Below, piece by piece: positions 1-7,029 of a stretch of DNA of 7,088 nt; the stretch's first letter is position 1; each line of letters starts with the position of its first letter. The DNA is from Candidatus Azambacteria bacterium (GTDB lineage Bacteria; Patescibacteriota; Minisyncoccia; GWC2-36-17; WO2-46-25): assembly GCA_024654415.1 (NCBI GenBank), contig JANLHQ010000070.1, forward strand, positions 1 to 7,088, given 5' to 3'. A program made the translations under genes and the position numbers. Below the pieces are notes generated by a model. It saw only the letters and a list, made by a program, of their open reading frames with translations, ran no database searches and was not told the origin of the DNA.

Positions 1-108
1 ACATAGGGAGAGTATATTCGTCATATCGGTATCGTACGACTACCTCTCCGCCGATTCTTCATTCTTTGATTAGTGGTGCGGTTCAGATTTGAATTCGCGT
101 AGCAGCAC
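1..108. other. Unassigned left edge, no supported gene
   Basis: No start codon with a credible ORF lies in this stretch. Two + strand frames are open from the window edge and stop at TAG 71-73 and TGA 90-92, so the tail of an upstream gene could be present, but I recognise neither peptide. A possible RNA stem pairs GGAGAG (7-12) plus TA (13-14) with TA (41-42) and CTCTCC (44-49), leaving C43 bulged, around a 26-nt loop. No T-run follows it, so it is not a typical terminator. The function is unknown. Confidence 0.4.
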
Positions 109-136
109 TTGACAGATTCTATTGGGTGTGTATACT
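109..136 (+). promoter_or_regulatory. Strong sigma70-type promoter of the small two-ORF unit
   Basis: TTGACA (109-114), a 16-bp spacer and TATACT (131-136) form a near-consensus housekeeping promoter. Transcription would start near 143. This is the best -35 match in the window and implies strong constitutive transcription of the downstream small unit. The start site is inferred from spacing only. Confidence 0.8.
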
Positions 137-158
137 AGTCTTATTGTTCTTTAACTGC

Positions 159-178
159 GTTCCCCAACTTCGGGGAGC
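159..178 (+). other. Leader RNA hairpin upstream of small ORF 1
   Basis: GTTCCCC (159-165) pairs with GGGGAGC (172-178), including one G-U pair, around the loop AACTTC. It lies about 16 nt after the predicted transcription start and 8 nt before the SD of the 50-codon ORF. It may stabilise the 5' end or tune translation; this role is inferred. Confidence 0.5.
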
Positions 179-199
179 CCCTTAACAAGAGGAGGCATT

Positions 200-352
200 A
201 TGCCGAGAGGACCGACCAAAGAGCGTAGAAGAAACCATTTCGGAATGTGCGACGCCAGCAGGACCCCCACGGCCGGGGTGAAGGCCAATTTGAAAGAGAT
301 GATCATCGACACTTCCAGCACCGACAAGGGCGACAGGGCCGGCCTCGCCTAA
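200..352 (+). CDS. Small hypothetical protein, 50 aa, basic N-terminus
   Basis: The protein begins MPRGPTKERRRNHFGMCDAS and ends KGDRAGLA. I do not recognise the family. It has no signal peptide, membrane segment or obvious domain; the first 14 residues are strongly basic (RRR at 9-11) and a single Cys sits at residue 17. The start is supported by the excellent SD AAGAGGAGG (187-195), four bases before the ATG. Coding is supported by uniform codon choice: all five Ala are GCC, all four Asp are GAC, both Ile are ATC. By hand count 39 of 50 third positions are G or C, against 17 of the first 50 codons of groEL. The ORF has its own promoter and shares a terminator with a second tiny ORF. Transfer from elsewhere or selection for very high expression could both explain the codon use. 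The alternative is a structured non-coding RNA, since the region is rich in short GC stems. Confidence 0.55.
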   Translation: MPRGPTKERRRNHFGMCDASRTPTAGVKANLKEMIIDTSSTDKGDRAGLA

Positions 353-354
353 CT

Positions 355-366
355 CCCGGCGACGGG
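355..366 (+). other. GNRA-tetraloop hairpin between the two small ORFs
   Basis: CCCG (355-358), GCGA (359-362), CGGG (363-366) is a perfect 4-bp stem capped by a GNRA-class tetraloop, directly behind the stop codon of the 50-codon ORF. A competing pairing joins ACAGG (333-337) with CCTGT (367-371). There is no U-tract, so this is not a terminator; it may protect or separate the two cistrons. Confidence 0.35.
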
Positions 367-400
367 CCTGTGAAAACAAAAAAACCCGGAGGTACATATC

Positions 401-433
401 ATGTGCCACGCACGAGACGCTCCCAGCGTCTAA
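401..433 (+). CDS. Possible 10-aa peptide ORF (MCHARDAPSV)
   Basis: A ten-codon ORF starts at an ATG eight bases after a clear SD, GGAGG (388-392), and ends at TAA 431-433. Almost the whole ORF is built from two adjacent RNA hairpins, GTGC-CAC-GCAC (403-413) and AGACGCT-CCC-AGCGTCT (415-431). Translation would melt these stems, so the ORF could act as a regulatory leader-type peptide, a short functional peptide, or a chance ORF in a structured RNA. It is followed 28 nt later by the terminator hairpin, which recalls attenuators, but no regulated structural gene follows in the same transcript. No family is recognised. Confidence 0.35.
   Translation: MCHARDAPSV
403..431 (+). other. Back-to-back RNA hairpins inside the 10-codon ORF
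   Basis: GTGC (403-406) pairs with GCAC (410-413) around a CAC loop. One base later, AGACGCT (415-421) pairs perfectly with AGCGTCT (425-431) around a CCC loop. The second stem ends on the first base of the stop codon. The first begins at the third base of the start codon. Stem lengths are 4 and 7 bp. Confidence 0.5.
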
Positions 434-461
434 AAACATGGGAAAAGAAAAGATCCCTATC

Positions 462-499
462 GCGGGCATTCCATCAAGGAATGCCCGCTTTACTTTTTT
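462..499 (+). terminator. Intrinsic terminator of the small unit
   Basis: GCGGGCATTCC (462-472) pairs over 11 bp with GGAATGCCCGC (478-488), with the loop ATCAA and the T-rich tail TTTACTTTTTT (489-499). It closes the transcript that starts near 143, giving a predicted RNA of roughly 350 nt, and separates it from the heat-shock operon whose promoter begins 36 bp later. Confidence 0.9.
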
Positions 500-534
500 A
501 GAGGATGCTGATGTTGCGCGCTGTGGCGTCACAA

Positions 535-562
535 TTGACTATATTTAGCACTCTGGTATGAT
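535..562 (+). promoter_or_regulatory. groES-groEL promoter with extended -10
   Basis: TTGACT (535-540), a 16-bp spacer and TATGAT (557-562) preceded by TGG (554-556) form an extended -10 promoter. The predicted start near 569 leaves a short AT-rich leader of about 33 nt with no SD. The -10 lies in the 9-bp spacer of the CIRCE operator, so HrcA binding would block RNA polymerase. Confidence 0.75.
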
Positions 563-571
563 GAGTGCTAA
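545..571 (+). promoter_or_regulatory. CIRCE operator (HrcA binding site)
   Basis: TTAGCACTC (545-553), nine bases, GAGTGCTAA (563-571): this matches the CIRCE consensus at every arm position. CIRCE is the operator of the heat-shock repressor HrcA, so the operon is predicted to be repressed at normal temperature and released when HrcA is misfolded. hrcA is not in this window and must be encoded elsewhere if the site is functional. Confidence 0.95.
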
Positions 572-601
572 TACTATAATAATTAATTTTATATTACATA
601 T

Positions 602-892
602 ATGAAGCTACAACCGCTTTCCGACTATATTATCATCGAACCGATTAAGCAGGAGATAAAAACAAAAAGCGGCATTTTTTTGCCCGATACCGTGGAGAAG
701 GAAAAACCACAGGAGGGGAAGGTTGTCGCCGCAGGACCAGGCAGGACGCTCGAAAGTGGCACTCATGCAACAATGCAAGTAAAGGCGGGCGACAGAGTGT
801 TGTTTACCAAGTACAGCCCGACCGAAGTAAAAGTAGAAGGGAAGGAATTTTTCGTCATCAAAGAAGAGGACATCATGGCGATTATTAAATAA
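602..892 (+). CDS. groES: Co-chaperonin GroES (Hsp10)
   Basis: GroES forms the heptameric cytosolic lid that closes the GroEL folding chamber. At 96 aa it has the usual family length. It opens with MKLQPLSDYIIIEPI, the typical first strand. The mobile loop (about residues 17-33) carries the hydrophobic GroEL-binding tripeptide Ile-Phe-Leu at 25-27 in SGIFLPD. VVAAGPGR (about 41-48) leads into the roof loop, and the end KEEDIMAIIK is the standard C-terminus. The ATG at 602 is chosen because it begins exactly at the conserved N-terminus. It has no SD, only an AU-rich leader (UUAUAUUACAUAU). It is the first gene of the CIRCE-controlled operon and is followed 26 nt later by groEL. The identification is secure. 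Confidence 0.97.
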   Translation: MKLQPLSDYIIIEPIKQEIKTKSGIFLPDTVEKEKPQEGKVVAAGPGRTLESGTHATMQVKAGDRVLFTKYSPTEVKVEGKEFFVIKEEDIMAIIK

Positions 893-918
893 TGTTCAAT
901 ACCTAATTTTTAACACGT

Positions 919-2541
919 ATGGCAAAACAAATCATTTTTGGTGAAGAAGCGAGGCAAGCATTAAAAAGGGGAGTAGATAAGCTTGCCAATGCAGTAAAGG
1001 TAACACTTGGACCTAAGGGGTCTAATGTTGTGTTGGACAAAGGATATGGATCGCCGACAATTACGAACGATGGCGTAACTATTGCGAAAGAGATTGATCT
1101 TGCAGATAAAATAGAAAACATCGGTGCGTCGCTTGTGAAAGAGGTGGCAACAAAAACTAACGATGTAGCGGGAGACGGCACGACAACCGCAACAATCCTC
1201 GCGCAAGCGATCATCGGCGAAGGATTGAAAAATGTAACATCAGGCGTGAACCCGATTGCATTGCGCCGTGGCATTGAAAAGGGAGTGGAGGCGGTGGTTG
1301 CGCGATTACATAAGATCGCAAAGCCTATTTCTAAAAAAGAAGAGATTGCGCAAGTGGCAACCATTTCCGCGCAGGATCCGCAGGTAGGTGACTTAATCGC
1401 TGAGATCATGGAAACAGTAGGAAAGGAAGGCGTTATTACGGTAGAGGAATCACAGAGCTTCGGCCTTTCTAAAGAGGTGGTTGAAGGAATGCAATTTGAC
1501 CGCGGATATGTGTCGGCGTATATGGTTACCAATGCAGAAAGAATGGAGGCATCATACGATAACGCAAAGATCTTAATTACCGATCAAAAAATTTCGTCAT
1601 TGCAGGATATGTTGCCATTGCTTGAAAAGCTTGCGCAGTCAGGAACAAAAGAGCTGGTGATCATTGCTGATGATGTGGACGGCGAGGCACTTGCGACATT
1701 GGTGGTGAATAAATTGCGGGGTACATTTCATGCGCTCGCGGTGAAAGCGCCGGGATTTGGGGACAGGAAGAAAGAGGTACTCGAAGACATTGCCATCATC
1801 ACGGGCGGTACGGTGGTGTCGGAAGAGCGCGGAGTGAAGCTTAATAAAGCGGAGCTTACCGTGCTTGGTACTGCGCGAAAGGTGATTGCGACAAAAGAGA
1901 ATACGACAATCGTGGGAGGGAAGGGTAAAAAACAAGATATCAATGCTCGGGTGAAGCAGATCAAGGCTCAAATGGAGCAAACAGATTCTGATTTTGATAA
2001 GGAAAAGCTGAAAGAACGTCTCGCAAAGCTTTCAGGTGGCGTCGCGGTAATTAAAGTTGGTGCGGCAACAGAGGTTGAGCAGAAAGAAAAACAACATCGC
2101 ATTGAAGACGCGATCTCAGCAACGCGCGCGGCCGTGGAAGAGGGGATAATCCCTGGTGGCGGTGTCGCGCTTATTCGTGCGCTTGATGCATTAAAAGATG
2201 TAAAGGCGGAAGGCGATGAAAAAGTGGGTGTCGATATTTTACGGCGCGCGCTTGAAGAGCCTATTCGCCAGATCGCAGAAAATGCTGGTGAAGATGGGTC
2301 AGTTGTTGTTTCTGAGGTGAAAAAACTAAAAGACGCACATGGGTTTAACGCAATGACGGGCGTGTATGAAGATATGGTAAAGGCGGGCATCGTTGACCCG
2401 ACAAAGGTAACGCGCTCTGCACTCCAAAATGCCGCATCCATTGCCGCATTATTCCTCACGACAGAAGCAGTGGTATCTGAGATCCCAGAGAAAAAAGAGG
2501 AAAAAGGAGAAGCCCCACATATGGGTGGAATGGGATACTAA
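919..2541 (+). CDS. groEL: Chaperonin GroEL (Hsp60)
   Basis: GroEL is the ATP-driven double-ring chaperonin that folds cytosolic proteins with GroES. The 540-aa protein is full length. Visible marks are TLGPKG (29-34), the nucleotide-site Asp in NDGVT (50-54), GDGTTT (85-90), APGFGDRKK (277-285) in the apical domain, the catalytic-type Asp397 in RIEDAI, and the chaperonin signature AAVEEGIIPGGG (404-415). The C-terminus has a Glu/Lys-rich stretch and the short tail HMGGMGY, with fewer GGM repeats than the E. coli protein. The start ATG gives the canonical MAKQI opening. No SD is present in the 26-nt gap after groES and no convincing separate promoter is seen there, so it is expected to be cotranscribed under the CIRCE promoter. 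A terminator follows 22 nt after the stop. Confidence 0.98.
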   Translation: MAKQIIFGEEARQALKRGVDKLANAVKVTLGPKGSNVVLDKGYGSPTITNDGVTIAKEIDLADKIENIGASLVKEVATKTNDVAGDGTTTATILAQAIIGEGLKNVTSGVNPIALRRGIEKGVEAVVARLHKIAKPISKKEEIAQVATISAQDPQVGDLIAEIMETVGKEGVITVEESQSFGLSKEVVEGMQFDRGYVSAYMVTNAERMEASYDNAKILITDQKISSLQDMLPLLEKLAQSGTKELVIIADDVDGEALATLVVNKLRGTFHALAVKAPGFGDRKKEVLEDIAIITGGTVVSEERGVKLNKAELTVLGTARKVIATKENTTIVGGKGKKQDINARVKQIKAQMEQTDSDFDKEKLKERLAKLSGGVAVIKVGAATEVEQKEKQHRIEDAISATRAAVEEGIIPGGGVALIRALDALKDVKAEGDEKVGVDILRRALEEPIRQIAENAGEDGSVVVSEVKKLKDAHGFNAMTGVYEDMVKAGIVDPTKVTRSALQNAASIAALFLTTEAVVSEIPEKKEEKGEAPHMGGMGY

Positions 2542-2563
2542 AAGGCATAGCGTCATTATTACC

Positions 2564-2596
2564 ACACAAGAGCTCTCGTGAGCTCTTGTGTTTTTT
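2564..2596 (+). terminator. Intrinsic terminator after groEL
   Basis: ACACAAGAGCTC (2564-2575) pairs perfectly over 12 bp with GAGCTCTTGTGT (2580-2591) around a TCGT loop, followed by T2592-2596. The T-run is only 4 bp upstream of the murB -10 box, so terminator and next promoter are packed together. Confidence 0.93.
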
Positions 2597-2600
2597 CATG

Positions 2601-2606
2601 TATACT
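2601..2606 (+). promoter_or_regulatory. -10 box of a probably leaderless murB transcript
   Basis: TATACT at 2601-2606, with no recognisable -35 because that region lies in the terminator stem. The usual +1 position, seven bases after the end of the box, is 2613, exactly the A of the murB ATG. The prediction is a leaderless mRNA; it rests on spacing alone. Confidence 0.55.
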
Positions 2607-2612
2607 ATAGAT

Positions 2613-3563
2613 ATGTTTGACCCCTCTCTATTTCAAGAAAATATTTCGCTCAAGGAGTATAACACCTATCGTGTGGGTGGTTTGGCGCGGTATTTTTATA
2701 TTGCGCGCGATGCAGATGCGTTGACGCGCGCGGTACGGCACGCGCAAGAAAATAATAGTGCATATTTTATTCTCGGTGGGGGTACAAATATTCTCATTCC
2801 CGATGAAGGGTTCTCTGGTGTGGTGATCAAGGCCGAGCATCAGCGTATAGATGTGCAGGATGATGAAATATATGCTGATGCTGGAATTCCGATGGGAGCG
2901 CTTGTGGCAAAGGCGTCATCACTTTCGCTTTCCGGTCTTGAGTGGGCGGCAGGGCTACCCGGCACCCTTGGTGGTGCAATATTTGGTAATGCGGGTTCGC
3001 ATGGTGGGGAGACAAAAAACATTATCAGCGAAGTTGAAGTATTTGATCCAATGCATACTATCGTGCGTCGGCTTTCTGCTCGTGAGTGTGATTTTCGCTA
3101 TCGTCACAGCGCATTTAAGGAAAGGGGCGGTGTTATCATTGGGGCAACACTTAGATTGCGCAAGGGAGATGCCGCAGAGATCACTACACTCATGAAAGAA
3201 AATATGCAGAAGCGCATCGCACATCAGCCACTCGCACAACGTTCTGCCGGGTGTGTATTTAAAAACATTGAACTTGCGACATCACGTGAGGGCGAGGTGC
3301 TCGCGCGCTCACATGCCGACTTTATGACGTTCCATGATGCCAGTTTTTTACCCGCGGGGTTGCTTATTGATAAGGCGGGGTTAAAAGGATCGCGCGTCGG
3401 GGGCGCAATGATATCGGATGTGCATGGAAATTTTATTGTGAATGATGCGCACGCGACCGCGGATGACATTATATCGCTTATTGCAACGACAAAAAAAGGT
3501 GTGCAAGAAAAATTCGGAGTACAATTACAAGAAGAAGTCAGAATTATACAAAACAAAAAATAA
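2613..3563 (+). CDS. murB: UDP-N-acetylenolpyruvoylglucosamine reductase MurB
   Basis: MurB is the cytosolic FAD enzyme that uses NADPH to reduce UDP-GlcNAc-enolpyruvate to UDP-MurNAc in peptidoglycan synthesis. With the ATG at 2613 it is 316 aa. FAD-binding marks are YNTYRVGG (16-23), ILGGGTNILIP (53-63) and LEWAAGLPGTLGGAIFGNAG (109-128). The substrate/catalytic pair Tyr163-Arg164 lies in FRYRHSAF, and the C-terminal catalytic Glu308 in EEVRII. The conserved proton-donor position reads Cys214 (SAGCVFKN), where most MurBs have Ser (GS.FKN). A segment at about 220-247 between FKN and PAGLLIDKAGLKG looks longer than usual. In-frame starts further upstream (TTG 2586, ATG 2598) lie in the terminator or before the -10 box, so 2613 is preferred. 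No SD is present. Confidence 0.95.
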   Translation: MFDPSLFQENISLKEYNTYRVGGLARYFYIARDADALTRAVRHAQENNSAYFILGGGTNILIPDEGFSGVVIKAEHQRIDVQDDEIYADAGIPMGALVAKASSLSLSGLEWAAGLPGTLGGAIFGNAGSHGGETKNIISEVEVFDPMHTIVRRLSARECDFRYRHSAFKERGGVIIGATLRLRKGDAAEITTLMKENMQKRIAHQPLAQRSAGCVFKNIELATSREGEVLARSHADFMTFHDASFLPAGLLIDKAGLKGSRVGGAMISDVHGNFIVNDAHATADDIISLIATTKKGVQEKFGVQLQEEVRIIQNKK

Positions 3564-3566
3564 CAA

Positions 3567-3594
3567 GTATTACGCTGTATTATATTTGTATTAC
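3567..3594 (+). repeat. Three GTATTA motifs spaced by one helical turn
   Basis: GTATTAC (3567-3573), GTATTAT (3577-3583) and GTATTAC (3588-3594) start 10 and 11 bp apart, which places them on the same face of the helix. They lie just upstream of the DnaA box. They could be a protein-binding array or AT-rich curved DNA; no regulator is known to me for this motif. Confidence 0.4.
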
Positions 3595-3601
3595 TCGCGG
3601 G

Positions 3602-3610
3602 TTATCCACA
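3602..3610 (+). promoter_or_regulatory. Perfect DnaA box TTATCCACA
   Basis: The nine bases match the strongest bacterial DnaA box exactly. It sits 21 bp upstream of the TGG of the extended -10, in or beside the -35 region of the promoter for the lysine-rich gene. That position suits DnaA-dependent control of transcription. No second exact box was noticed in the window, and there is no dnaA or dnaN here, so an origin is not supported. Confidence 0.5.
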
Positions 3611-3630
3611 ACTCTCGCGCGTGTACAATA

Positions 3631-3639
3631 TGGTATACT
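3631..3639 (+). promoter_or_regulatory. Extended -10 promoter of the lysine-rich gene
   Basis: TGG followed by TATACT (3634-3639) is a good extended -10; no -35 match is visible at the expected distance. Start of transcription would be near 3646, leaving a leader of about 129 nt. An alternative overlapping -10, TACAAT (3624-3629), would place its -35 inside the DnaA box. Confidence 0.6.
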
Positions 3640-3646
3640 ATTTACA

Positions 3647-3715
3647 TACGCAGAACGTGATGCGTAGTGAGTTGAAGAAAAATGAAATAAGTGAATAGTA
3701 AGGTCGACTATTTAC
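3647..3715 (+). other. Two hairpins in the long 5' leader
   Basis: TACGCA (3647-3652) pairs with TGCGTA (3661-3666), at the predicted 5' end of the RNA. GTGAATAGT (3691-3699) pairs over 9 bp (one G-U) with ACTATTTAC (3707-3715) around the loop AAGGTCG. No T-run follows either. They may stabilise the mRNA or regulate translation; no known riboswitch class is recognised. Confidence 0.45.
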
Positions 3716-3774
3716 GCTAATATTTTTGTTGTTTAAGATCTTACAGATCAAAAGTGACAAAAGAAAATAATATC

Positions 3775-3882
3775 ATGGCCGCAAAAAAGAAAAAGGCAGT
3801 CAAGAAGGTAGCAAAGAAAAAAACTACCAAAAAGGCAGTCAAGAAGACTACCAAGAAAGCTGCAAAGAAGAAGAGCCGATAG
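3775..3882 (+). CDS. Lysine-rich histone-H1-tail-like small protein, 35 aa
   Basis: The protein has 18 Lys and one Arg in 35 residues and no acidic residue; it starts MAAKKKKAVKKVAKKKTTKK and ends AAKKKSR. This composition of KKA, KKT and AVKK units resembles the lysine-rich tails of bacterial histone-H1-like proteins (for example Hc1 or AlgP type), which bind DNA electrostatically. Binding DNA or RNA in the nucleoid is therefore likely but not shown. Two identical 18-bp DNA segments (3790-3807 and 3829-3846) encode both KKAVKK units, suggesting growth by internal duplication. The ATG at 3775 is the only sensible start; there is no SD, just an A-rich leader. The gene stands alone with its own promoter and terminator, so it is not a fragment of a larger gene. 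Too short for most gene callers. Confidence 0.8.
   Translation: MAAKKKKAVKKVAKKKTTKKAVKKTTKKAAKKKSR
3790..3846 (+). repeat. Internal 18-bp direct repeat in the lysine-rich gene
   Basis: AAAAAGGCAGTCAAGAAG occurs at 3790-3807 and 3829-3846, 39 bp apart (13 codons). A related ACTACCAA unit occurs at 3824-3831 and 3847-3854. Both are in frame, so copy-number change would alter protein length without a frameshift. Confidence 0.8.
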
Positions 3883-3892
3883 GCTTTCTCTC

Positions 3893-3923
3893 AAAAACCC
3901 CCGCATGCGGGGGTTTTTGTTTT
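3893..3923 (+). terminator. Strong intrinsic terminator after the lysine-rich gene
   Basis: A perfect 26-bp palindrome (3893-3918) forms an 11-bp stem, AAAAACCCCCG with CGGGGGTTTTT, and a CATG loop, followed by GTTTT. The A-run on the 5' arm makes it potentially bidirectional, although all genes here run in one direction. Confidence 0.95.
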
Positions 3924-3938
3924 GCGCGCAGGCAGGGG

Positions 3939-3967
3939 TTCACAAAATCACATTCCTCCTATATAAT
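3939..3967 (+). promoter_or_regulatory. Promoter of the hpf-secA operon
   Basis: TTCACA (3939-3944), a 17-bp spacer and a perfect TATAAT (3962-3967). The start is predicted near 3974, leaving only about 11 nt before the hpf ATG, too short for an SD. Confidence 0.8.
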
Positions 3968-3984
3968 GGAAGTATAATAAATAT

Positions 3985-4401
3985 ATGAAAATAGACATCA
4001 AAGGTACTAATTTAGAGCTTACCCCCGCAATCACTGAGTTTATTCATGAGAAGATCGGGTCATTGAGTAAGTTTGTGGGAGGGTTTGGAGTACAAGGAGA
4101 CGACGAATTATCTCGACATCAGTCTGTGGAGGCATTTGTTGAGATTAGTAGAACAACAAATCATCATCGACAAGGCGATGTATTCAAGGCAGAGGTGAAT
4201 ATAAAAATTGGGGGGCGGTTAATTCGAGCAGAGAAGGAAAATGTGGATGTCAGAACCGCAATTGATTTAGTACAAGAAGAGTTGAAGGCAGAATTAAAAA
4301 AAGAAAAAGGGATGCAAACTGCTAAATTTAGAAAAGGAGCGCGTACAGTAAAGAGACTTCTTTCTATCTCGCCTCTTGCGTGGTTTAAAAAAGAAGAATA
4401 A
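3985..4401 (+). CDS. hpf: Ribosome hibernation promoting factor (HPF/RaiA family)
   Basis: Members of this S30AE family bind the 30S subunit at the mRNA channel and park or dimerise ribosomes when growth stops. The 138-aa protein opens MKIDIKGTNLELTPAITEFI and continues with the second-helix and strand pattern HEKIGSLSKF (21-30), FKAEVNIKIGG (67-77) and IRAEKENVDVRTAIDLVQEEL (split 80-99), the typical beta-alpha-beta-beta-beta-alpha fold. The C-terminal stretch after residue 100 is Lys/Arg rich (KKEKGMQTAKFRKGARTVKR) and lacks the dimerisation domain of long HPF, so this is a short form with a basic tail. No SD is present. It is 11 nt upstream of secA; hpf next to secA is also the order in Bacillus (yvyD-secA), which supports the call. 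Confidence 0.9.
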   Translation: MKIDIKGTNLELTPAITEFIHEKIGSLSKFVGGFGVQGDDELSRHQSVEAFVEISRTTNHHRQGDVFKAEVNIKIGGRLIRAEKENVDVRTAIDLVQEELKAELKKEKGMQTAKFRKGARTVKRLLSISPLAWFKKEE

Positions 4402-4412
4402 ATAAACAGCAT

Positions 4413-7010
4413 ATGTGGTTGTGGGATTCTCACGGAGCAATAATAAAGAAGCTTGAGCGTACGGTGACAGACATCAATCGACTCGAACCATCGTTCGAGT
4501 CGATTGCTTCTGACGCACTTCCGGCGCGGACCGACGAGCTGAAGAAAAAGCTCGCTGACGGTGCATCGGAAGATGATATTTTACCGGAGGCATATGCGCT
4601 CGTGCGCGAGGCGGCAAAACGCACGCTTGGGTTACGTCATTATGATGTCCAATTGATGGGCGGTATTGTGTTGCATCAAGGTAAGATTGCAGAAATGAAA
4701 ACAGGTGAGGGCAAAACTCTTGTCGCGACTCTTCCTACATATCTTAATGCGCTCTCAGGGAAGGGCGTGCATGTGGTTACGGTAAATGATTATTTAGCGC
4801 AACGCGATGCGGTATGGATGGGGCAGGTGCACCATGCGCTTGGACTTACGGTCGGATGTATTTCGCACGATCAGGCATTTATATATGACCCTGGGTATGA
4901 TAACAGCAAAAAAGATGAAGAGCGCGACGCGGTTGGAAGCTTCAAGATTGTGCATGAGTTCTTAAGGCCAGTAACTCGACCTGAGGCGTATCGAGCGGAT
5001 ATTACCTATGGTACGAATAACGAGTTTGGTTTCGATTATTTGCGCGACAACCTCATCATGCGACCCGAAGAGTATGTACAGCGAAGGCATCACTATGCTG
5101 TCGTAGATGAAGTTGACTCTATTTTGATTGATGAAGCGCGTACACCACTTATCATTTCCGCGCCTGATGAAGATTCTGGAAAACTATATCATACATTCGC
5201 GCAGATCATGCCAAGCCTTGTTATAAACACACATTATAATGTAGATGAAAAGTTGCGTGCAGTGGCGCTTACAGAAGAGGGGATCTCAAAGGTTGAGCAG
5301 GTGCTTGGTATTGATAATATATATGATACGACGATCTTCGGTGGCTCTGGTATACGGTATGTACATCATCTTGAGCAGGCATTGCGAGCTCAAGCGCTTT
5401 TTCAGCGCGATAAAGATTATATCGTCAAAGACGGTGAGGTAATCATTGTCGACGAGTTCACCGGGCGCATCATGCCAGGAAGGCGGTACTCAGAGGGGCT
5501 CCACCAGGCAATAGAAGCAAAAGAGGGGGTGAGTGTCCGTAAGGAGTCACGCACACTCGCGTCTATAACATTTCAAAATTATTTTAGAATGTATGCAAAG
5601 CTTTCTGGTATGACTGGGACCGCAGCGACTTCAGCGGAGGAATTCCACAAAGTATATAAGCTTGATGTAGTAAGTATTCCATCTAACAAGCCAAATATAA
5701 GAAAGGATCTTAATGACGCGATATATAAAACTTCAAAAGGAAGATATCAAGCGGTTGTGCATGAGATAGCTGAGAGGCATAAGGCTGGCCAGCCGATCCT
5801 TGTGGGAACGGTATCCATTGAAAAAAATGAACACCTTTCTACGTTACTGAAGCGCGAAGGAATTCCACATGAACTTTTGAATGCGAAAAACCATGAGCGC
5901 GAAGCGGAAATCATTGCACAGGCAGGTAAGTTCGGCGCGGTGACGGTAGCAACCAATATGGCGGGTCGTGGTGTTGATATTATTTTAGGCGGGAATCCGC
6001 CAGATGAAGGGGCGGTGAAAAAGGTTCGTGAGGTTGGCGGATTATATGTAATATGTACGGAACGGCACGAGGCGCGCCGTATTGATAATCAGTTGCGCGG
6101 AAGAGCGGGGCGGCAGGGCGACCCGGGAGCGTCGAAATTCTTTATCTCCATGGAGGATGATCTCACACGTATTTTTGGTTCTGATAAGATCAAACGGATG
6201 ATGGATACGCTTGGCGTGCCTGAAGATCAGCCGATTCAGAACGGCATTATTTCGCGCGCAATAGAATCCGCTCAAGGAAAGATTGAGGGGTTTCATTTTG
6301 ATTCGCGTAAGCACGTACTCGAATACGATGAGGTGATGAACAGGCATCGGGAGGTTGTCTATAAATTACGCCGAGAAATTGTTGATGCGGAAGAAGTAAA
6401 AGGAAAAATTCTTGAGATTGTGGGCAAGCAATTCTCTGATATAGTCGCGGTGCATGCGCAGGATGATTTTGAGCAGAAGTGGAACATAAAAGAAATAGGA
6501 GAGGATGTAAATGTGATAGTACCGCTTTCTAGTGAGGCAGAGGCAAACATTACTGCGATCCAAAATGAAAAAATTGGACCAGAAGACAAGCGAATGAAGT
6601 TGATAGAATACTTCAATGAGCTGGCGGCGACGACATACGAACAAAAAGAAAAGGAAATTTCCACAGAACTCATGCGCCAAGTAGAAAAGATGGTGCTGTT
6701 ACGCAATATTGATACATTATGGATGGACCATCTCGAGAACATGGAATATTTGCAGGATTCTGTGAAATTACGCGCATACGGACAGCAGGATCCGCTGATT
6801 GAATACAAGAATGAGGGGCATCATATGTTTAAAGAAATGCTTGCGGCAATCGACCGTAATGTGGCAACTACAATATTTAAGGTAGGTGCGCCGCGGAATG
6901 CGCCACAGCCAATAATGGTCTCAAATGCCCCACACGCAGAAAAGGCGGGCCGCAACGACCCCTGTCCGTGCGGTTCAGGAAAAAAGTACAAAAAGTGCCA
7001 TGGGAAATAG
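4413..7010 (+). CDS. secA: Preprotein translocase ATPase SecA
   Basis: SecA is the motor that pushes unfolded preproteins through the SecYEG channel in the cytoplasmic membrane. The protein is full length, 865 aa. Motifs in order: Walker A MKTGEGKT (95-102), TVNDYLA (123-129), DITYGTNNEFGFDYLRDNL (196-214), Walker B VVDEVDSILIDEART (230-244), the preprotein cross-linking region (about 225-365), LSGMTGTA (397-404), MAGRGVDIILGG (516-527), GRAGRQGDPG (563-572), the scaffold/wing helices with NIDTLWMDHL (765-774), and the C-terminal zinc site C851-P-C853 ... C862-H863. A stretch at about 151-190 (SHDQAFIYDPGYDNSKKDEE onward) is longer than in the E. coli protein. The ATG at 4413 has no SD but lies 11 nt behind hpf, so translational coupling is likely. 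No terminator follows. Confidence 0.98.
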   Translation: MWLWDSHGAIIKKLERTVTDINRLEPSFESIASDALPARTDELKKKLADGASEDDILPEAYALVREAAKRTLGLRHYDVQLMGGIVLHQGKIAEMKTGEGKTLVATLPTYLNALSGKGVHVVTVNDYLAQRDAVWMGQVHHALGLTVGCISHDQAFIYDPGYDNSKKDEERDAVGSFKIVHEFLRPVTRPEAYRADITYGTNNEFGFDYLRDNLIMRPEEYVQRRHHYAVVDEVDSILIDEARTPLIISAPDEDSGKLYHTFAQIMPSLVINTHYNVDEKLRAVALTEEGISKVEQVLGIDNIYDTTIFGGSGIRYVHHLEQALRAQALFQRDKDYIVKDGEVIIVDEFTGRIMPGRRYSEGLHQAIEAKEGVSVRKESRTLASITFQNYFRMYAKLSGMTGTAATSAEEFHKVYKLDVVSIPSNKPNIRKDLNDAIYKTSKGRYQAVVHEIAERHKAGQPILVGTVSIEKNEHLSTLLKREGIPHELLNAKNHEREAEIIAQAGKFGAVTVATNMAGRGVDIILGGNPPDEGAVKKVREVGGLYVICTERHEARRIDNQLRGRAGRQGDPGASKFFISMEDDLTRIFGSDKIKRMMDTLGVPEDQPIQNGIISRAIESAQGKIEGFHFDSRKHVLEYDEVMNRHREVVYKLRREIVDAEEVKGKILEIVGKQFSDIVAVHAQDDFEQKWNIKEIGEDVNVIVPLSSEAEANITAIQNEKIGPEDKRMKLIEYFNELAATTYEQKEKEISTELMRQVEKMVLLRNIDTLWMDHLENMEYLQDSVKLRAYGQQDPLIEYKNEGHHMFKEMLAAIDRNVATTIFKVGAPRNAPQPIMVSNAPHAEKAGRNDPCPCGSGKKYKKCHGK

Positions 7011-7014
7011 AGTG

Positions 7015-7023
7015 TGATACAAT
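7015..7023 (+). promoter_or_regulatory. Extended -10 of a probably leaderless transcript
   Basis: TGA followed by TACAAT (7018-7023), just after the secA stop. The usual +1 position is 7030, the A of the next ATG. No -35 match is visible. This repeats the arrangement in front of murB. Inferred from spacing only. Confidence 0.5.
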
Positions 7024-7029
7024 AACACC

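Larger units (their letters stand above)
3564..3774. other. Non-coding gap with regulatory signals
   Basis: No convincing ORF of its own lies in these 211 bp; a + strand frame reaching 3660 overlaps murB out of frame and matches nothing. The gap holds three phased GTATTA motifs, a DnaA box, -10 boxes and two leader hairpins, listed separately. Roughly 130 nt of it should be the 5' leader of the lysine-rich small gene. Confidence 0.7.
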